A stretch of DNA of 64,000 nt from CBDAPX01 sp965198725 (GTDB taxonomy: Bacteria > Pseudomonadota > Alphaproteobacteria > Rhodobacterales > Rhodobacteraceae): the NCBI GenBank assembly GCA_965198725.1, contig CBDAPX010000002.1:620001-684000 (forward strand), read 5' to 3'. The notes under the pieces were generated by a model. It made no database searches. It was not told the DNA's origin and was given only the letters and a program-made list of their open reading frames with translations. Every line of letters starts with the position of its first letter. Within the stretch, counting starts at the first letter, position 1. Positions 1-9,440 of this stretch are shown in pieces. The position numbers were made by a program, and so were the translations under genes.

Positions 1-375
1 GACGCAATGAATGAACCCCGCCAAAACCCGCGCCGTATAGGACCCGCGGCTGAACCCGAAAATATAGATCTGGTCCCGCTCTGGGTGTTTGCCGTCTATC
101 TCCGGACCGGGATCATAGTTCTCGACGATGAACCGATATGTTTCCTTGACGTTGCGGTCGAGCCCCCAGCCGGTGGCCTGCCCCCAAAGCTCTGTAAATT
201 TGCGATAGGCCTGCGACCATGCATTGTCCGCCCCGAAGGTGCCAACGCCGGGGTCATAAAAGACGATCTGAGTGTCGTCCTTTTTCAAACAGCCATAGAG
301 CCGCAAAATGTTCGTGCGTTTGGTCGAAATCTCGTTGGATGTGCCATCGCACAATACGACAATGTTCTTGGGCAT
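1..375 (-). CDS. DUF2235 alpha/beta-hydrolase-like protein (N-terminal 125 aa, C-terminus outside window)
   Basis: The reading frame starts at ATG 375 and is open to the window edge, so only 125 residues are visible. It begins MPKNIVVLCDGTSNE and contains a serine-hydrolase elbow, GFSRGSYTAR, near residue 113. This combination is typical of DUF2235, an alpha/beta-hydrolase family that includes type VI secretion phospholipase effectors and many uncharacterised cytosolic proteins. No signal peptide is visible. Nothing in the window indicates a type VI system, so effector function is not supported. The opposite-strand ORF over the same bases is a shadow. Confidence 0.8.
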   Translation of the reverse strand, partial: MPKNIVVLCDGTSNEISTKRTNILRLYGCLKKDDTQIVFYDPGVGTFGADNAWSQAYRKFTELWGQATGWGLDRNVKETYRFIVENYDPGPEIDGKHPERDQIYIFGFSRGSYTARVLAGFIHCV

Positions 376-460
376 AATATGACCTGTTGGCTATGAAAGA
401 ACTCAATCCGGTTTCATCAGCCAAGGCCGTTTCGCGGCCTGTGTCAAGAATTCTGCAACT

Positions 461-1330
461 CTAAGGTGTTAGGGTGCCGAACCATTCGGGCAAAACTGTG
501 CGCGATTTGAACCGGATTGAACGTGCACGCTCCAATCCGTTTTTTGTATCGCGCACCGCCGAACGTCCCAAAGTGCGATAGGCGACGCTTTGTGCTTGAT
601 CCCAGCTCATCACCGGCATCTGACTGGCTGCGATAAAGAAGTCCTCGGCCTCTTCCTCGGCATTGCGCCATGCTTTGCCGGGGGTCCCCTTGGTCTTGGA
701 CCGTCCAACCGTCATGCGATGTTCATTGGACAGGCGCAGTGCGGCGTGATTGGCGAATTTGAGGTGCAGCAAATAAACACCACGTGGAAGCTCGAAAGGA
801 ACATCGGCTGCGGTATCGGGGGATACGACAATACCGTGGCGGTTCATGCCCTGGCCGTTCCGCACCGCCCAGGCTTTGCTGTAGTGACCCGAAAACACCG
901 CGTTCCGCCGCTTGGTCAGAACTGGCGCATCGTGACAGTCTACCTCATCATCAAACGCGAATACGTTAAGCCCCAAGGCAAAGACCGCGTCAGATTTGCG
1001 TTGCCTCAAAACGTTCGGAAGACCTTTGTAGCGGGAGGGGTTCCAGCAAATCAGTTCATCCGCGTCGGTGCGGATCACCCAATCATAGATCTCGGACAAT
1101 CCGGCCTGAAACCCGTTCAGCATACGGTTCCGTGTCCGGTCAAAGCCGCGCAATGTGTCGCGCGGGATCGTCGTGATGCTGGCGCCCGGGCAAATCCGCG
1201 CGATTTCGGGATCATGCCCATGCGCCACGATGTACAGATGCTCGGCGCCGATCAAAGCGGCATAGTGACGATACCACTGGGCGAGGGCCCAATGGTCACG
1301 GTAGACCATCGTTACGGCGCATATCTTCAT
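461..1330 (-). CDS. Glycosyltransferase family 2-like protein
   Basis: This 289-aa protein starts MKICAVTMVYRDHWALAQW, which resembles the nucleotide-sugar-binding first strand of GT-A glycosyltransferases. An acidic DADE motif near residue 89 is the probable metal/sugar-nucleotide site. No transmembrane helix or signal peptide is evident, so it is likely cytosolic or membrane-peripheral. It begins 12 bases after the tamB stop on the same strand and may be co-transcribed with tamA-tamB. The acceptor is unknown. The family (Glyco_tranf_2_4-like) is recognised from overall pattern only. Confidence 0.7.
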   Translation of the reverse strand: MKICAVTMVYRDHWALAQWYRHYAALIGAEHLYIVAHGHDPEIARICPGASITTIPRDTLRGFDRTRNRMLNGFQAGLSEIYDWVIRTDADELICWNPSRYKGLPNVLRQRKSDAVFALGLNVFAFDDEVDCHDAPVLTKRRNAVFSGHYSKAWAVRNGQGMNRHGIVVSPDTAADVPFELPRGVYLLHLKFANHAALRLSNEHRMTVGRSKTKGTPGKAWRNAEEEAEDFFIAASQMPVMSWDQAQSVAYRTLGRSAVRDTKNGLERARSIRFKSRTVLPEWFGTLTP

Positions 1331-1342
1331 ATCCGGCGCGTA

Positions 1343-4300
1343 TCAGTAATCTCTCTCAAAGAACACACCGAGACTGGTATCGCCCTCATTGTCGACGGAC
1401 CCTTTGACGGACAAGCTGTCGGTCACGCCCAGATTGATGTTCAATTCGGTGTCACCCCGTGTGTTGACGATAACATCCGTATAAATGTTCTCAGAGATGT
1501 AAGTGCCCGCACCAACGGCGGCATTTCCTTCATCATCGGTGGTCAAATCCAGACTGCTCAGGCCGGCCCCTTCGCGGGCGCTGTCTGTCAAACCTCCACC
1601 GCTGCCCGTGAGCCGGGCAAAACCCGCGGCCAGTTGTGCAACCTTCAAGGGCGACAAATTGGTAAACTGGTCGCCAAAGACCAACATGGCCAAAGCCTCT
1701 TCGCTGGGCCGTTCGGGATCGGATGTGATCGTGATTTCCGGCGCCGTCGCAGGTCCCTCGATGTTCAAGGTCGCGCTGCCCTCAGAGGTTTCGGTGGTTG
1801 CACCAAATTCGATGTAAGGCTCCAAGGTTCCCAACAGGGTCACGATCCCTTTGGTGAGATCCAGGCGACGGGTCAGGAAGTCGAGCCGTCCGCGGATCAG
1901 CGAAATCTCACCCGATGGCCGGATGTTAGCCGTCGTTCCCTTGATCTCCAACGCGCCGCCCAGTTCCGCATCGAGCCCGCGGCCGCGCACAAAAATTTTG
2001 TTGGGCATCGAAATCACAATATCGAGCCCGATGGCCGGCCCACCGCCGCCACCGCCAGAGCCGTCATCTTCTTCCACGACCAGCCCCGCCCGTTCGCGCG
2101 TGACGTAAACGTTAGAGGGTTCACCGACATGGGTCAGTTCCGGGATCGGGGCCGCGCCGGGCGCGCCACCGGCGGTGGCAATGTTGATCTCTGTTTCCCC
2201 TATGTCGATCTGGCCGGAGACCGTTGCCGCGCCAGTCAAAGGACCCGCAATGCGCAATCCGCCGCCAACAATTGTTTCATAGACGACCTGATCGGTCAGG
2301 ATCATTTGCAGGAACTGAATGTCGATCGTTCCGTTGAACGGTGCGGCCAGCCCGACCGGGCCGTCGATGCGGAACCCGCCCCCGGTGCGCATGTTACCCG
2401 CCAGCGCGATATTCGCGCTGCCGCCGTTCAAACCGACCGTGCCGCCAAACCCGGTAATCGCGTTCTGGATCTGCGGGACCGCGATTTCGACGCCGTTCAT
2501 CGAAATCTGGCCGCTGACCGCGTCGACACTTGGCGGGCCTTGGACGGCGAGCTCAAAGCTTAACGGACCTTGGATCGAATTGGGTTGAATAAAGCTGTTA
2601 ACAGCACCCAGCTGCAACTGCCCGGCGGCCTGTATATCCGCGTTGCCCGACGCTTCATCATATGTGCCGTCCACTGTAACTGCACCACTTGCCGGGGTTT
2701 CCGTATCCACATCGACAGTCCAGACGCCCGCCGCGCGTTGGGCGGTACCGTTGGACCGTAGCGTTCCGGGGAAGTCGGGGACAAACCGTTCTGTGCGCGG
2801 GAATTCGGCGTCATAGGTGATATCCGCGTCACCGCCTTCGCTGAGCGTGCCGCTCGCGTCGACGAAAATCCCGTCTGGCCCGTCAAAGCGGGTGGCACCC
2901 TTCCAGTCCGTACCGCCGGCATCGCGGGTCACTTGCCCACCGAGCGAGGCCGCACCGGGCAATTGCGGGACAAAAGCCTGAAGGCGGGGCAGGTCAGCCT
3001 GATAGGCCACGTCAATCGCGCCGCCCTTGTCCAAAGACCCGGTCACGTCCGCTGCAATCTCTTGTGGCGCGCGGAGTGCGGCATTGCCGGACCAGCTTTG
3101 CCCGTCCGGGCTATTCACGGCACCGCTCAGCTGCAAAAGGCCGGGCAGTTGCGCCACGAATTTTTCCAGCTGTGGCACCTCGGCGTTATAGGTCATCTGC
3201 GCCGCGCCGTTCTGGACATACGCGCCTTCGATGTTTGCGATGATCTGATCCGGGGCGGTGACACGCACGACGCCTTCGAAGGCCTGTTTGTTGAGATCAC
3301 CCGTCGCTTCGCCCCAAAGACGTGCATCCCCGGGCAGCTGTGCAACAAAGGTTTCGACCTGCGGTACCTGCACGAAATAGGTCGCATCGGCGATGCCGTC
3401 TGCGCTCAGCTCTGCTTTGATATCGGCAAGGATGTTTGTCGGCGCGTCAAGCTGTAGGTTGCCAAGCCAATCCAGCGCCTCGTCGCGGTTCACCTGACCT
3501 GTGAGCCGCGATGCGCCGGCCATTTGAGGTACAAAGGTTTCGGTGCTTGGCACCTCGGCCAGATACCGCAGGTCCGCTGTACCGCCATCCGTCATCGTGC
3601 CGTTGATGTCCGCGAATATGCCCTGCGGCGCATCCAGCCGTGTTGCCGTGCTCCAGACACCGGCGGCTTCGTCCCGTTGCACCTGACCGTTCAACCGGGC
3701 CGGGCCGGGCAATTGCGCGACAAAGGTTTCCAAACGCGGGATAGAGGCGCGGTAATCCACTGCCGCATCCCCGTCCGGGCTGAGCGTGCCGTTGACCTCT
3801 GCGAAGATGTTTTCCGGCGCGTTGACGGTGACGTCGGCCATCCAGTCAGAGGCGGCATCGGCGCGTTCCAGTGCACCACTTACTCGCGCCAAGCCAACCA
3901 GTTGAGGCACAAACAGCTCCAGCTTGCCAAGTTCGGCTTCGTATTCAACATTGGTCGACCCTTCCGCGTCATAGGCCCCGTCGATATCGGCGAAAAGAGC
4001 CTCGGGGCCATCAACACGTACATTGCCTTCAAAGCGCTGGGCGTTAACGTCACCCGTCACCTGACCATCAAGTTTTGCTGCTCCGACGAGCTGCGGCACG
4101 AACGCCTCCAACTGGGACAACTCGGCCGCATAGGTCGCTTCTGCCATCCCCGCATCATCCAGTGTTGCTTGAATGTCGGCAAAAAGACCCGGTCCATCCA
4201 GCCGGACAGTTGCATCCGCTGCACCGGTGTCTTCATCCCGCTGCACGGCCCCGGCCAGCGTTGCTGATCCCACAAGCTGTGGCACGAATTTCTCTAGCCC

Positions 4301-6301
4301 CGGCATCTCGGCGCTATAGGTTACGTCCGCGCCACCCTTGGACGTCACGGTGCCCGCGACATCGGCAAACATCGTATCGGGTCCATCGAACCTGATCTGG
4401 GCATCCCATTCTTCCGAACGCGGGTTCTGGGCCAGGGCAGCGGTCAGGGTTGCGGGCCCTTCATATTGGGGCACCACCAGGCCTAAATCTGTCAGGTTTG
4501 TTGTCAGGTCGAGCGTCGTTCCGGTTGTGCGCACCGCCCCGGTTCCCAGTGCGGTGACCTGCGCGCCGTTGATTTCAAACTTGCGCAGTTCGATCCCGCC
4601 CGGTCCGCGCGCAGCGTCCAAGGTGACAAGCGTTTCACCGTCGAGCAACGCATCGGCCTGTGGGATACCAACCTGCAAGTCATTTGCCGTGCCTGTCATG
4701 ACCAGATCGAACTGACCGCCCAGCGGATTGCCCTGACCGGTCAAATCCGCGCTGAGCGATCCAGCCAGGGGGCGACCCGCCAAGGCTGCGAACCGGCTGA
4801 GGTCCGAGGCGTTGACACTGGCCGCACCATCCAAATCAAAGCCGCTGTTCAACCCGTTGATCCGGGCATTTGCATTGGCTTCAAGCCCCGCACCCGCGAT
4901 AACAAAATCGGACAGCCCCAAGGTGCCGTCGCCGGGCATGTCAAACGCGCCGGTCAGGGTCATGTCCGTGCCGATCGTATCTGACAGCGTTGGGTCCGGA
5001 ACGGTCAGCCCGCTGACCGCTGCCTCAATATCGCCGTTCAGCGCCAGCCCATCTGTCAGATCAATCTTGCCGCCTGCATCAAGGCTGACATCTTCCAATT
5101 CAATACCGGGGTTGCTGAACCCCACGGCGTCGAGGGACAGGGCCCAATCATCGCCCGCCGTTGCATCCATGCCGCCGTTCAACTGAACCGAGCGAATGGT
5201 CGTATCGCCACCGGGAACCGGCAGCACAATGACGTCCTCACCTTCCGCTGGTGTAATAGAGCCTTCCAACGAAACAAATTCCGGGGCGCCGTCGGCAGAG
5301 ATGGCCAAGCCCCCGCTGATGTTCAACGCGCTGGATACCAGGGACAGGGTGTCAACGGTCAACCGCCCATCCGCAGCGCGCAGCCCGACAACATCCAAGT
5401 CGGTGCTTTCGCCAAAGAAGTCGTGGAAATCCTCGGCCAGAAGTGGCGTCAGGTCGCCGCCGATGTCGGCGGTAAAGCCGATGCCTTGTTCCTCAGACCC
5501 TTCCACCGGAACGCCGTTCAATTCGACATGGCCTTCCACCCGGCGCACTCCATCGGTGGCCAGCCCAATGTCGGTGCGGAACGCGTCGATGGGCCCGTCG
5601 CCTTGTGCGGTAAAGACCAGCGACGGATTGCCCGGCATCTGCAACAGCTCTGTCAGCAGGCCGCCTTCGGCCTCGGTCAGCGTAATGTCGACCCCGATAT
5701 TCTGGGTCTCATTGGCATAACTTGCCCCAAGCGTCAGCGCGTCGCCCTGGCGGTCCAGCCGGTTGACCGACAGCAATGTGTCCAAAGCACCATCGGCCAA
5801 GGTCAGGTTGCCGTTCACGCTTAGACTGGCAGAGCGGCCCAAAAGCTCTTCGCCCAACGCAATTTCGGCAACTTGAATTTCGCCAATTTCAATGGCGACA
5901 GGCAGTTCGGGCAGGGCAAAGGGTTCCGCCTCTGGATCGGGCAGTTCAACCGGCGCATTTGGGTCGGGCAAGGGCGGGCGGATCACTTCGATCTTTTCGG
6001 CGGAGAGCGAGTTGACCGAAAACCGTCCACGCACCAAGGCCAAGCGGTTCCAATCCAGCACTGCACCGGTCAGGATGAACCACGGCCCGTCGGGGTCGGA
6101 CACGATCAGCTCTTGGATCGTCGCGCGCGAACTCAGCGCGCCTTCAAGGCCGTTGACCTCGATGTTGCGACTGTCATTCGACAGGGTGTTTTCCAAGAGG
6201 CGGACAAGCGGGCCGCCTGCCTCCTCTTCTTCATCCTGTGCCAAAACCGGGCTGGCCAATGTCAGACCAGCCGCCAAAGAGCCCCAGAGAAACCGTGTCA
6301 A
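1343..6301 (-). CDS. tamB: Translocation and assembly module subunit TamB
   Basis: TamB is a very long inner-membrane-anchored periplasmic protein that works with TamA to move lipids and/or insert proteins at the outer membrane. The 1652-aa product has an N-terminal signal anchor (LWGSLAAGLTLASPVLAQ). A long central region has many repeated blocks containing F-V-P/A-Q-L-P/V-G, about one every 80 residues between roughly residues 690 and 1200, as expected for a beta-rich groove. The C-terminal DUF490 domain ends in LGVFFERDY. The start codon is TTG, overlapping the tamA stop (TTGA), with an AGGA about 8 bases upstream. Gene order tamA-tamB is standard for proteobacteria. Confidence 0.95.
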   Translation of the reverse strand: MTRFLWGSLAAGLTLASPVLAQDEEEEAGGPLVRLLENTLSNDSRNIEVNGLEGALSSRATIQELIVSDPDGPWFILTGAVLDWNRLALVRGRFSVNSLSAEKIEVIRPPLPDPNAPVELPDPEAEPFALPELPVAIEIGEIQVAEIALGEELLGRSASLSVNGNLTLADGALDTLLSVNRLDRQGDALTLGASYANETQNIGVDITLTEAEGGLLTELLQMPGNPSLVFTAQGDGPIDAFRTDIGLATDGVRRVEGHVELNGVPVEGSEEQGIGFTADIGGDLTPLLAEDFHDFFGESTDLDVVGLRAADGRLTVDTLSLVSSALNISGGLAISADGAPEFVSLEGSITPAEGEDVIVLPVPGGDTTIRSVQLNGGMDATAGDDWALSLDAVGFSNPGIELEDVSLDAGGKIDLTDGLALNGDIEAAVSGLTVPDPTLSDTIGTDMTLTGAFDMPGDGTLGLSDFVIAGAGLEANANARINGLNSGFDLDGAASVNASDLSRFAALAGRPLAGSLSADLTGQGNPLGGQFDLVMTGTANDLQVGIPQADALLDGETLVTLDAARGPGGIELRKFEINGAQVTALGTGAVRTTGTTLDLTTNLTDLGLVVPQYEGPATLTAALAQNPRSEEWDAQIRFDGPDTMFADVAGTVTSKGGADVTYSAEMPGLEKFVPQLVGSATLAGAVQRDEDTGAADATVRLDGPGLFADIQATLDDAGMAEATYAAELSQLEAFVPQLVGAAKLDGQVTGDVNAQRFEGNVRVDGPEALFADIDGAYDAEGSTNVEYEAELGKLELFVPQLVGLARVSGALERADAASDWMADVTVNAPENIFAEVNGTLSPDGDAAVDYRASIPRLETFVAQLPGPARLNGQVQRDEAAGVWSTATRLDAPQGIFADINGTMTDGGTADLRYLAEVPSTETFVPQMAGASRLTGQVNRDEALDWLGNLQLDAPTNILADIKAELSADGIADATYFVQVPQVETFVAQLPGDARLWGEATGDLNKQAFEGVVRVTAPDQIIANIEGAYVQNGAAQMTYNAEVPQLEKFVAQLPGLLQLSGAVNSPDGQSWSGNAALRAPQEIAADVTGSLDKGGAIDVAYQADLPRLQAFVPQLPGAASLGGQVTRDAGGTDWKGATRFDGPDGIFVDASGTLSEGGDADITYDAEFPRTERFVPDFPGTLRSNGTAQRAAGVWTVDVDTETPASGAVTVDGTYDEASGNADIQAAGQLQLGAVNSFIQPNSIQGPLSFELAVQGPPSVDAVSGQISMNGVEIAVPQIQNAITGFGGTVGLNGGSANIALAGNMRTGGGFRIDGPVGLAAPFNGTIDIQFLQMILTDQVVYETIVGGGLRIAGPLTGAATVSGQIDIGETEINIATAGGAPGAAPIPELTHVGEPSNVYVTRERAGLVVEEDDGSGGGGGGPAIGLDIVISMPNKIFVRGRGLDAELGGALEIKGTTANIRPSGEISLIRGRLDFLTRRLDLTKGIVTLLGTLEPYIEFGATTETSEGSATLNIEGPATAPEITITSDPERPSEEALAMLVFGDQFTNLSPLKVAQLAAGFARLTGSGGGLTDSAREGAGLSSLDLTTDDEGNAAVGAGTYISENIYTDVIVNTRGDTELNINLGVTDSLSVKGSVDNEGDTSLGVFFERDY

Positions 6302-8106
6302 AACGCTTGTCCTATGCCCAAGTTAAACTGCAATCCGCCGTCGTCCTCATCCCCCGAGACCGGCACGGCCAGATCAAACCGAAGCGGTCCGATGCCCGCG
6401 ATGTCATATCGCACGCCGAGACCTGCACCCGAATGGGTCGGGGAGTTGTTGTCGACAAAGCTGCCTTCGTCGACGGCACCATAGTCAAAGAAACCCACGA
6501 TTGAGATGGCGCTGGTGATCTTGGTGCGCACCTCTGCGGACAGGCCTAGAAAGGACCGGCCGCCGGCAGTGCCGCCTGGAACTTCGATGCCAAGGTTCTG
6601 GTATTCCTGACCGCGCACGGTGCCCGCACCCCCGGAATAAAACAGGAAGTCGGGTGAGATATCTTCCAGCTCGGCCCCGAAAACGGTACCTAGCTGAACC
6701 CGTCCGACCAGCACGACCGTGTCGTTTTCGCCAAAGCCGATATAGCCGCGTCCGTCCAGTTTGGCATACAGGCCAGATTCAGAACCGTTGAAGCCGATGA
6801 AGGGCACCACCCGGTTATCGAGGTAAAAGCCTGAGGTTGCGTTCACCTTGTCGTCGCGCATATCCCATTCAACGCGTCCGGGGATCAGAAATAGGTTGAA
6901 CCGCCGGTCATCGCCAAAGGCGTCGTCCACATTGGCAACACTGACCGCGCCGCCCACCTCGGCAAAGAGGTTTTCATTGAAAATCCGCCGTACACCGCCA
7001 CCAAGCGTCGCGCGCGTGGTCGAATAGTTCGGTTCGTTCAAACGTTCGATTTCGGCCAGAAAATATTGGTCATAGTCGGGTCCGAATACCGCAGGTCGGT
7101 CAAGGCGCAGGCCGATCAAACCGTCAATGTCTTCCGAGCCGCCGATATTGCCAACGCGCGCTTCGAACCGCAGACGCTCTGCGCCGCCAAAAATGTTACG
7201 ATGCGTCCAGGCAAAGCTGGCGTCTATGCCTTCATCCGTGGTCACCTCGGCACCAAAGCCGATCCGGCGTGGCAGACGTTCTGACGTGATGATCTCGAAA
7301 TCGAGCGTATCGTCCGGGTTCGCCTCTTCCGCCTCGCGCAAGGCCACAGAGCCAAAAGCGCCTGTCCGGGTCAAACGTGTGCGCACGGTTTTTAGATCTT
7401 CGGGGTCATAAATTTCGCCGGTTGGAAAACCTGCAATCCGCAGGATCGCGTCTGTGCGCACATCCTGATTGCCGGTCACCGTGACATTGCCAAACCGAAG
7501 TTGCGGGCCCGGCGTCAGCGTCAGGCGCGCGTCCAGTTCGCTTTTGGTGTGATTGACCGTGATTTGCTGATCCGTCAGGTCCGCCTTGGCGTGTCCTGCA
7601 TTTTGCCATCCGCGCACGCCAGCCACAGCCGCGTCCCGGATCGCCGCGGTCGAAGCGGTTTGTCCCGTCGCATAGGTTTCCGGCAGCTCGGTTTCCGGCG
7701 CAACCGGGGTGATATCGGCCTGACCGAACACGAATTGTGTTCCGGCATTGACGGTGATCTCAACCTTGCTGATTGATTGTGGCGGGTTCAGCGGTGGGAT
7801 TTCCGCCGCCTCGCGTCCATCGATCCGGATACGGACATCCGGGCCGAAATAGCCCTGGTCATAAAGAACACTGACCAGCGTGTTGTAATCCGACAAGGCA
7901 GCGGCGACGATCTCTTGTTCGCCTTCCAGCCCTTGTGCCTCGGCATTCATTACAAGCGATGCAGCGGTCAGGCGGTTCTGCAAGGCTTCGGGCGCACCGG
8001 GGGCTGTCAGAGATGTTTCGAGCGCAAGCGCAGAATGGCTCCAGCTGCCGATCAACAGAGCCGACGCACAGAGCAACCGGACTCCCGTAAGATTCGCTGC
8101 GCGCAT
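6298..8106 (-). CDS. tamA: Outer-membrane Omp85-family protein TamA
   Basis: TamA is the outer-membrane beta-barrel partner of TamB. The 602-aa protein has a signal peptide (residues about 1-28, ending SALA). POTRA-type repeats follow over roughly residues 100-275, including LRFGNVTVTGNQDVRTDAI. A C-terminal surface-antigen barrel contains GGAGTVRGQEYQNLG and ends IGQAF with a terminal aromatic residue, as in barrel signals. The start is preceded by a purine-rich GGGGAG/CAGG stretch. It overlaps tamB by four bases. The 165-base gap upstream of it separates it from the ion-channel gene. Confidence 0.95.
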   Translation of the reverse strand: MRAANLTGVRLLCASALLIGSWSHSALALETSLTAPGAPEALQNRLTAASLVMNAEAQGLEGEQEIVAAALSDYNTLVSVLYDQGYFGPDVRIRIDGREAAEIPPLNPPQSISKVEITVNAGTQFVFGQADITPVAPETELPETYATGQTASTAAIRDAAVAGVRGWQNAGHAKADLTDQQITVNHTKSELDARLTLTPGPQLRFGNVTVTGNQDVRTDAILRIAGFPTGEIYDPEDLKTVRTRLTRTGAFGSVALREAEEANPDDTLDFEIITSERLPRRIGFGAEVTTDEGIDASFAWTHRNIFGGAERLRFEARVGNIGGSEDIDGLIGLRLDRPAVFGPDYDQYFLAEIERLNEPNYSTTRATLGGGVRRIFNENLFAEVGGAVSVANVDDAFGDDRRFNLFLIPGRVEWDMRDDKVNATSGFYLDNRVVPFIGFNGSESGLYAKLDGRGYIGFGENDTVVLVGRVQLGTVFGAELEDISPDFLFYSGGAGTVRGQEYQNLGIEVPGGTAGGRSFLGLSAEVRTKITSAISIVGFFDYGAVDEGSFVDNNSPTHSGAGLGVRYDIAGIGPLRFDLAVPVSGDEDDGGLQFNLGIGQAF

Positions 8107-8271
8107 CCTGCCAACTCCCCGTTCAAATTTGACGCAGGGGGCTTTTCCCGCAATCTCGAGTCACCTGTTGCCCCACCAGCATCAACACAATGTCCGTATA
8201 TCAAAAAAGACGCAATGCAGAGGCATGGCGACAACCGTCATTCGTGTACAGAAATTTAGATGTGTGTCGAT

Positions 8272-9339
8272 TTAGCCGTACAGGATGATGCCCGACCAGC
8301 CCCCGACTAGGAACACCGGGAATACAACGCGACAGGCCCGGTCGATATTCAGCGCCAAGGCTTCGCGTCCTTTGAGAACCATGCGTCCAGCTACAAGTGC
8401 TTCAACAATCGACAGGAAGATCAACAAAATCGCCCAAATGACCATCTTATCCAATGTTGTCAGGTAGCCCACAGGCGGCAGTTGCCCGGACAAAGCCAGG
8501 TTGAAGGCGATCACGGTCAGCATAGACGTGGCCCCAATCCCAATCTGAAATTCAAACCTGTTCGGCGGCACCCAGAAAATGACCCAAGACATGCCGACGA
8601 CGAACACCAACAACAATAGCGCGCGATAGATGTAATATTCCGGGTTGCGCTTGGCGTTGATGGTTAGAATGGCCGCATCAATGGTTTCGCCTGTTGCCGG
8701 AATGACGAGATCCCGGCTGTGCAAAGACACACCGCCGACATCCCAGCCTTCAATATTCAACCGGTTGGAAATCCAGACATCGTCGACATCAGGGACGAAT
8801 TTCAACTTGGTTTCATTGTCAAACACCTTCCCCATCATGATTTCGAAATCATGCTCATCAAAAGGAAAGGCTCGCAGGCTGTGATAGCTGGAGATGAGGC
8901 CCGTTGCACGCTGAATTTGCCGCACGCGACCGCCTTCGTCTATGGAAACGTCATTGCGCGCATTGCGGAAAGCGAGACGCAAATTCGATGAATTCAGCAA
9001 TTGAATGCGAGGCGTCCAAACCTCGGTAATGGGAAAGCGGCAGCCAACATAATCGACCAATCGGGCATCCTGCCATTCCATCTTCACGAAGAGATCGATG
9101 TCCAGCTGTTGGCCTACGTCATCCACCCCCATCAGGTCTGCGACGGTGACCGAGATCGATATTGGCATTTCTGTTCCAGCGGGCACTGGCGGAACGTCGG
9201 TGCGCATTGAAAAATCTTCGCAGACCGATGCAATCGATGCGCCGGTCGCAATGATCAAGAACCACATCGCAAGCGCGGTTCTCTGCGCCAAACTTACAAT
9301 CGCCGCGATCTTTGTCGCGCCCTGAAAATACGTGGACAT
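8272..9339 (-). CDS. Prokaryotic pentameric ligand-gated ion channel (Cys-loop receptor superfamily)
   Basis: The 355-aa protein has an N-terminal hydrophobic signal (residues 22-40), an extracellular beta-sandwich and four C-terminal membrane helices. Diagnostic motifs are VWTPRI (residues 107-112, loop A), FPFDEHDF (158-165, the Cys-loop equivalent without cysteines), SWVIFWVPP in M1 (about 237-257), a pore-lining M2 (about 263-284) followed by LPPVGYLT, M3 (about 297-320), and NIDRACRVVFPVF leading into M4. These match GLIC/ELIC-type channels. Ligand and ion selectivity cannot be told from sequence. A GGGGGACG Shine-Dalgarno precedes the ATG. It lies 101 bases downstream of puuD on the same strand. 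Confidence 0.88.
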   Translation of the reverse strand: MSTYFQGATKIAAIVSLAQRTALAMWFLIIATGASIASVCEDFSMRTDVPPVPAGTEMPISISVTVADLMGVDDVGQQLDIDLFVKMEWQDARLVDYVGCRFPITEVWTPRIQLLNSSNLRLAFRNARNDVSIDEGGRVRQIQRATGLISSYHSLRAFPFDEHDFEIMMGKVFDNETKLKFVPDVDDVWISNRLNIEGWDVGGVSLHSRDLVIPATGETIDAAILTINAKRNPEYYIYRALLLLVFVVGMSWVIFWVPPNRFEFQIGIGATSMLTVIAFNLALSGQLPPVGYLTTLDKMVIWAILLIFLSIVEALVAGRMVLKGREALALNIDRACRVVFPVFLVGGWSGIILYG

Positions 9340-9440
9340 AAACGGTCGTCCCCCTGCGGGCCCGGCACCCGTCTCGGCGAGCTTGAGCCTCTTTTACAGA
9401 GGTTAGTATCCGCAGATCGTACGGATTTTGCTACGATTCT

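Noticed and set aside
1..375. DUF2235 protein as a type VI secretion effector
   Set aside because: No vgrG, PAAR or immunity gene is visible and the protein is cut by the window edge.
590..2563. 657-aa plus-strand open frame
   Set aside because: It lies antisense to the glycosyltransferase and tamB, whose family motifs are clear. The product has no recognisable domain and low-complexity Arg/Gly/Gln composition.
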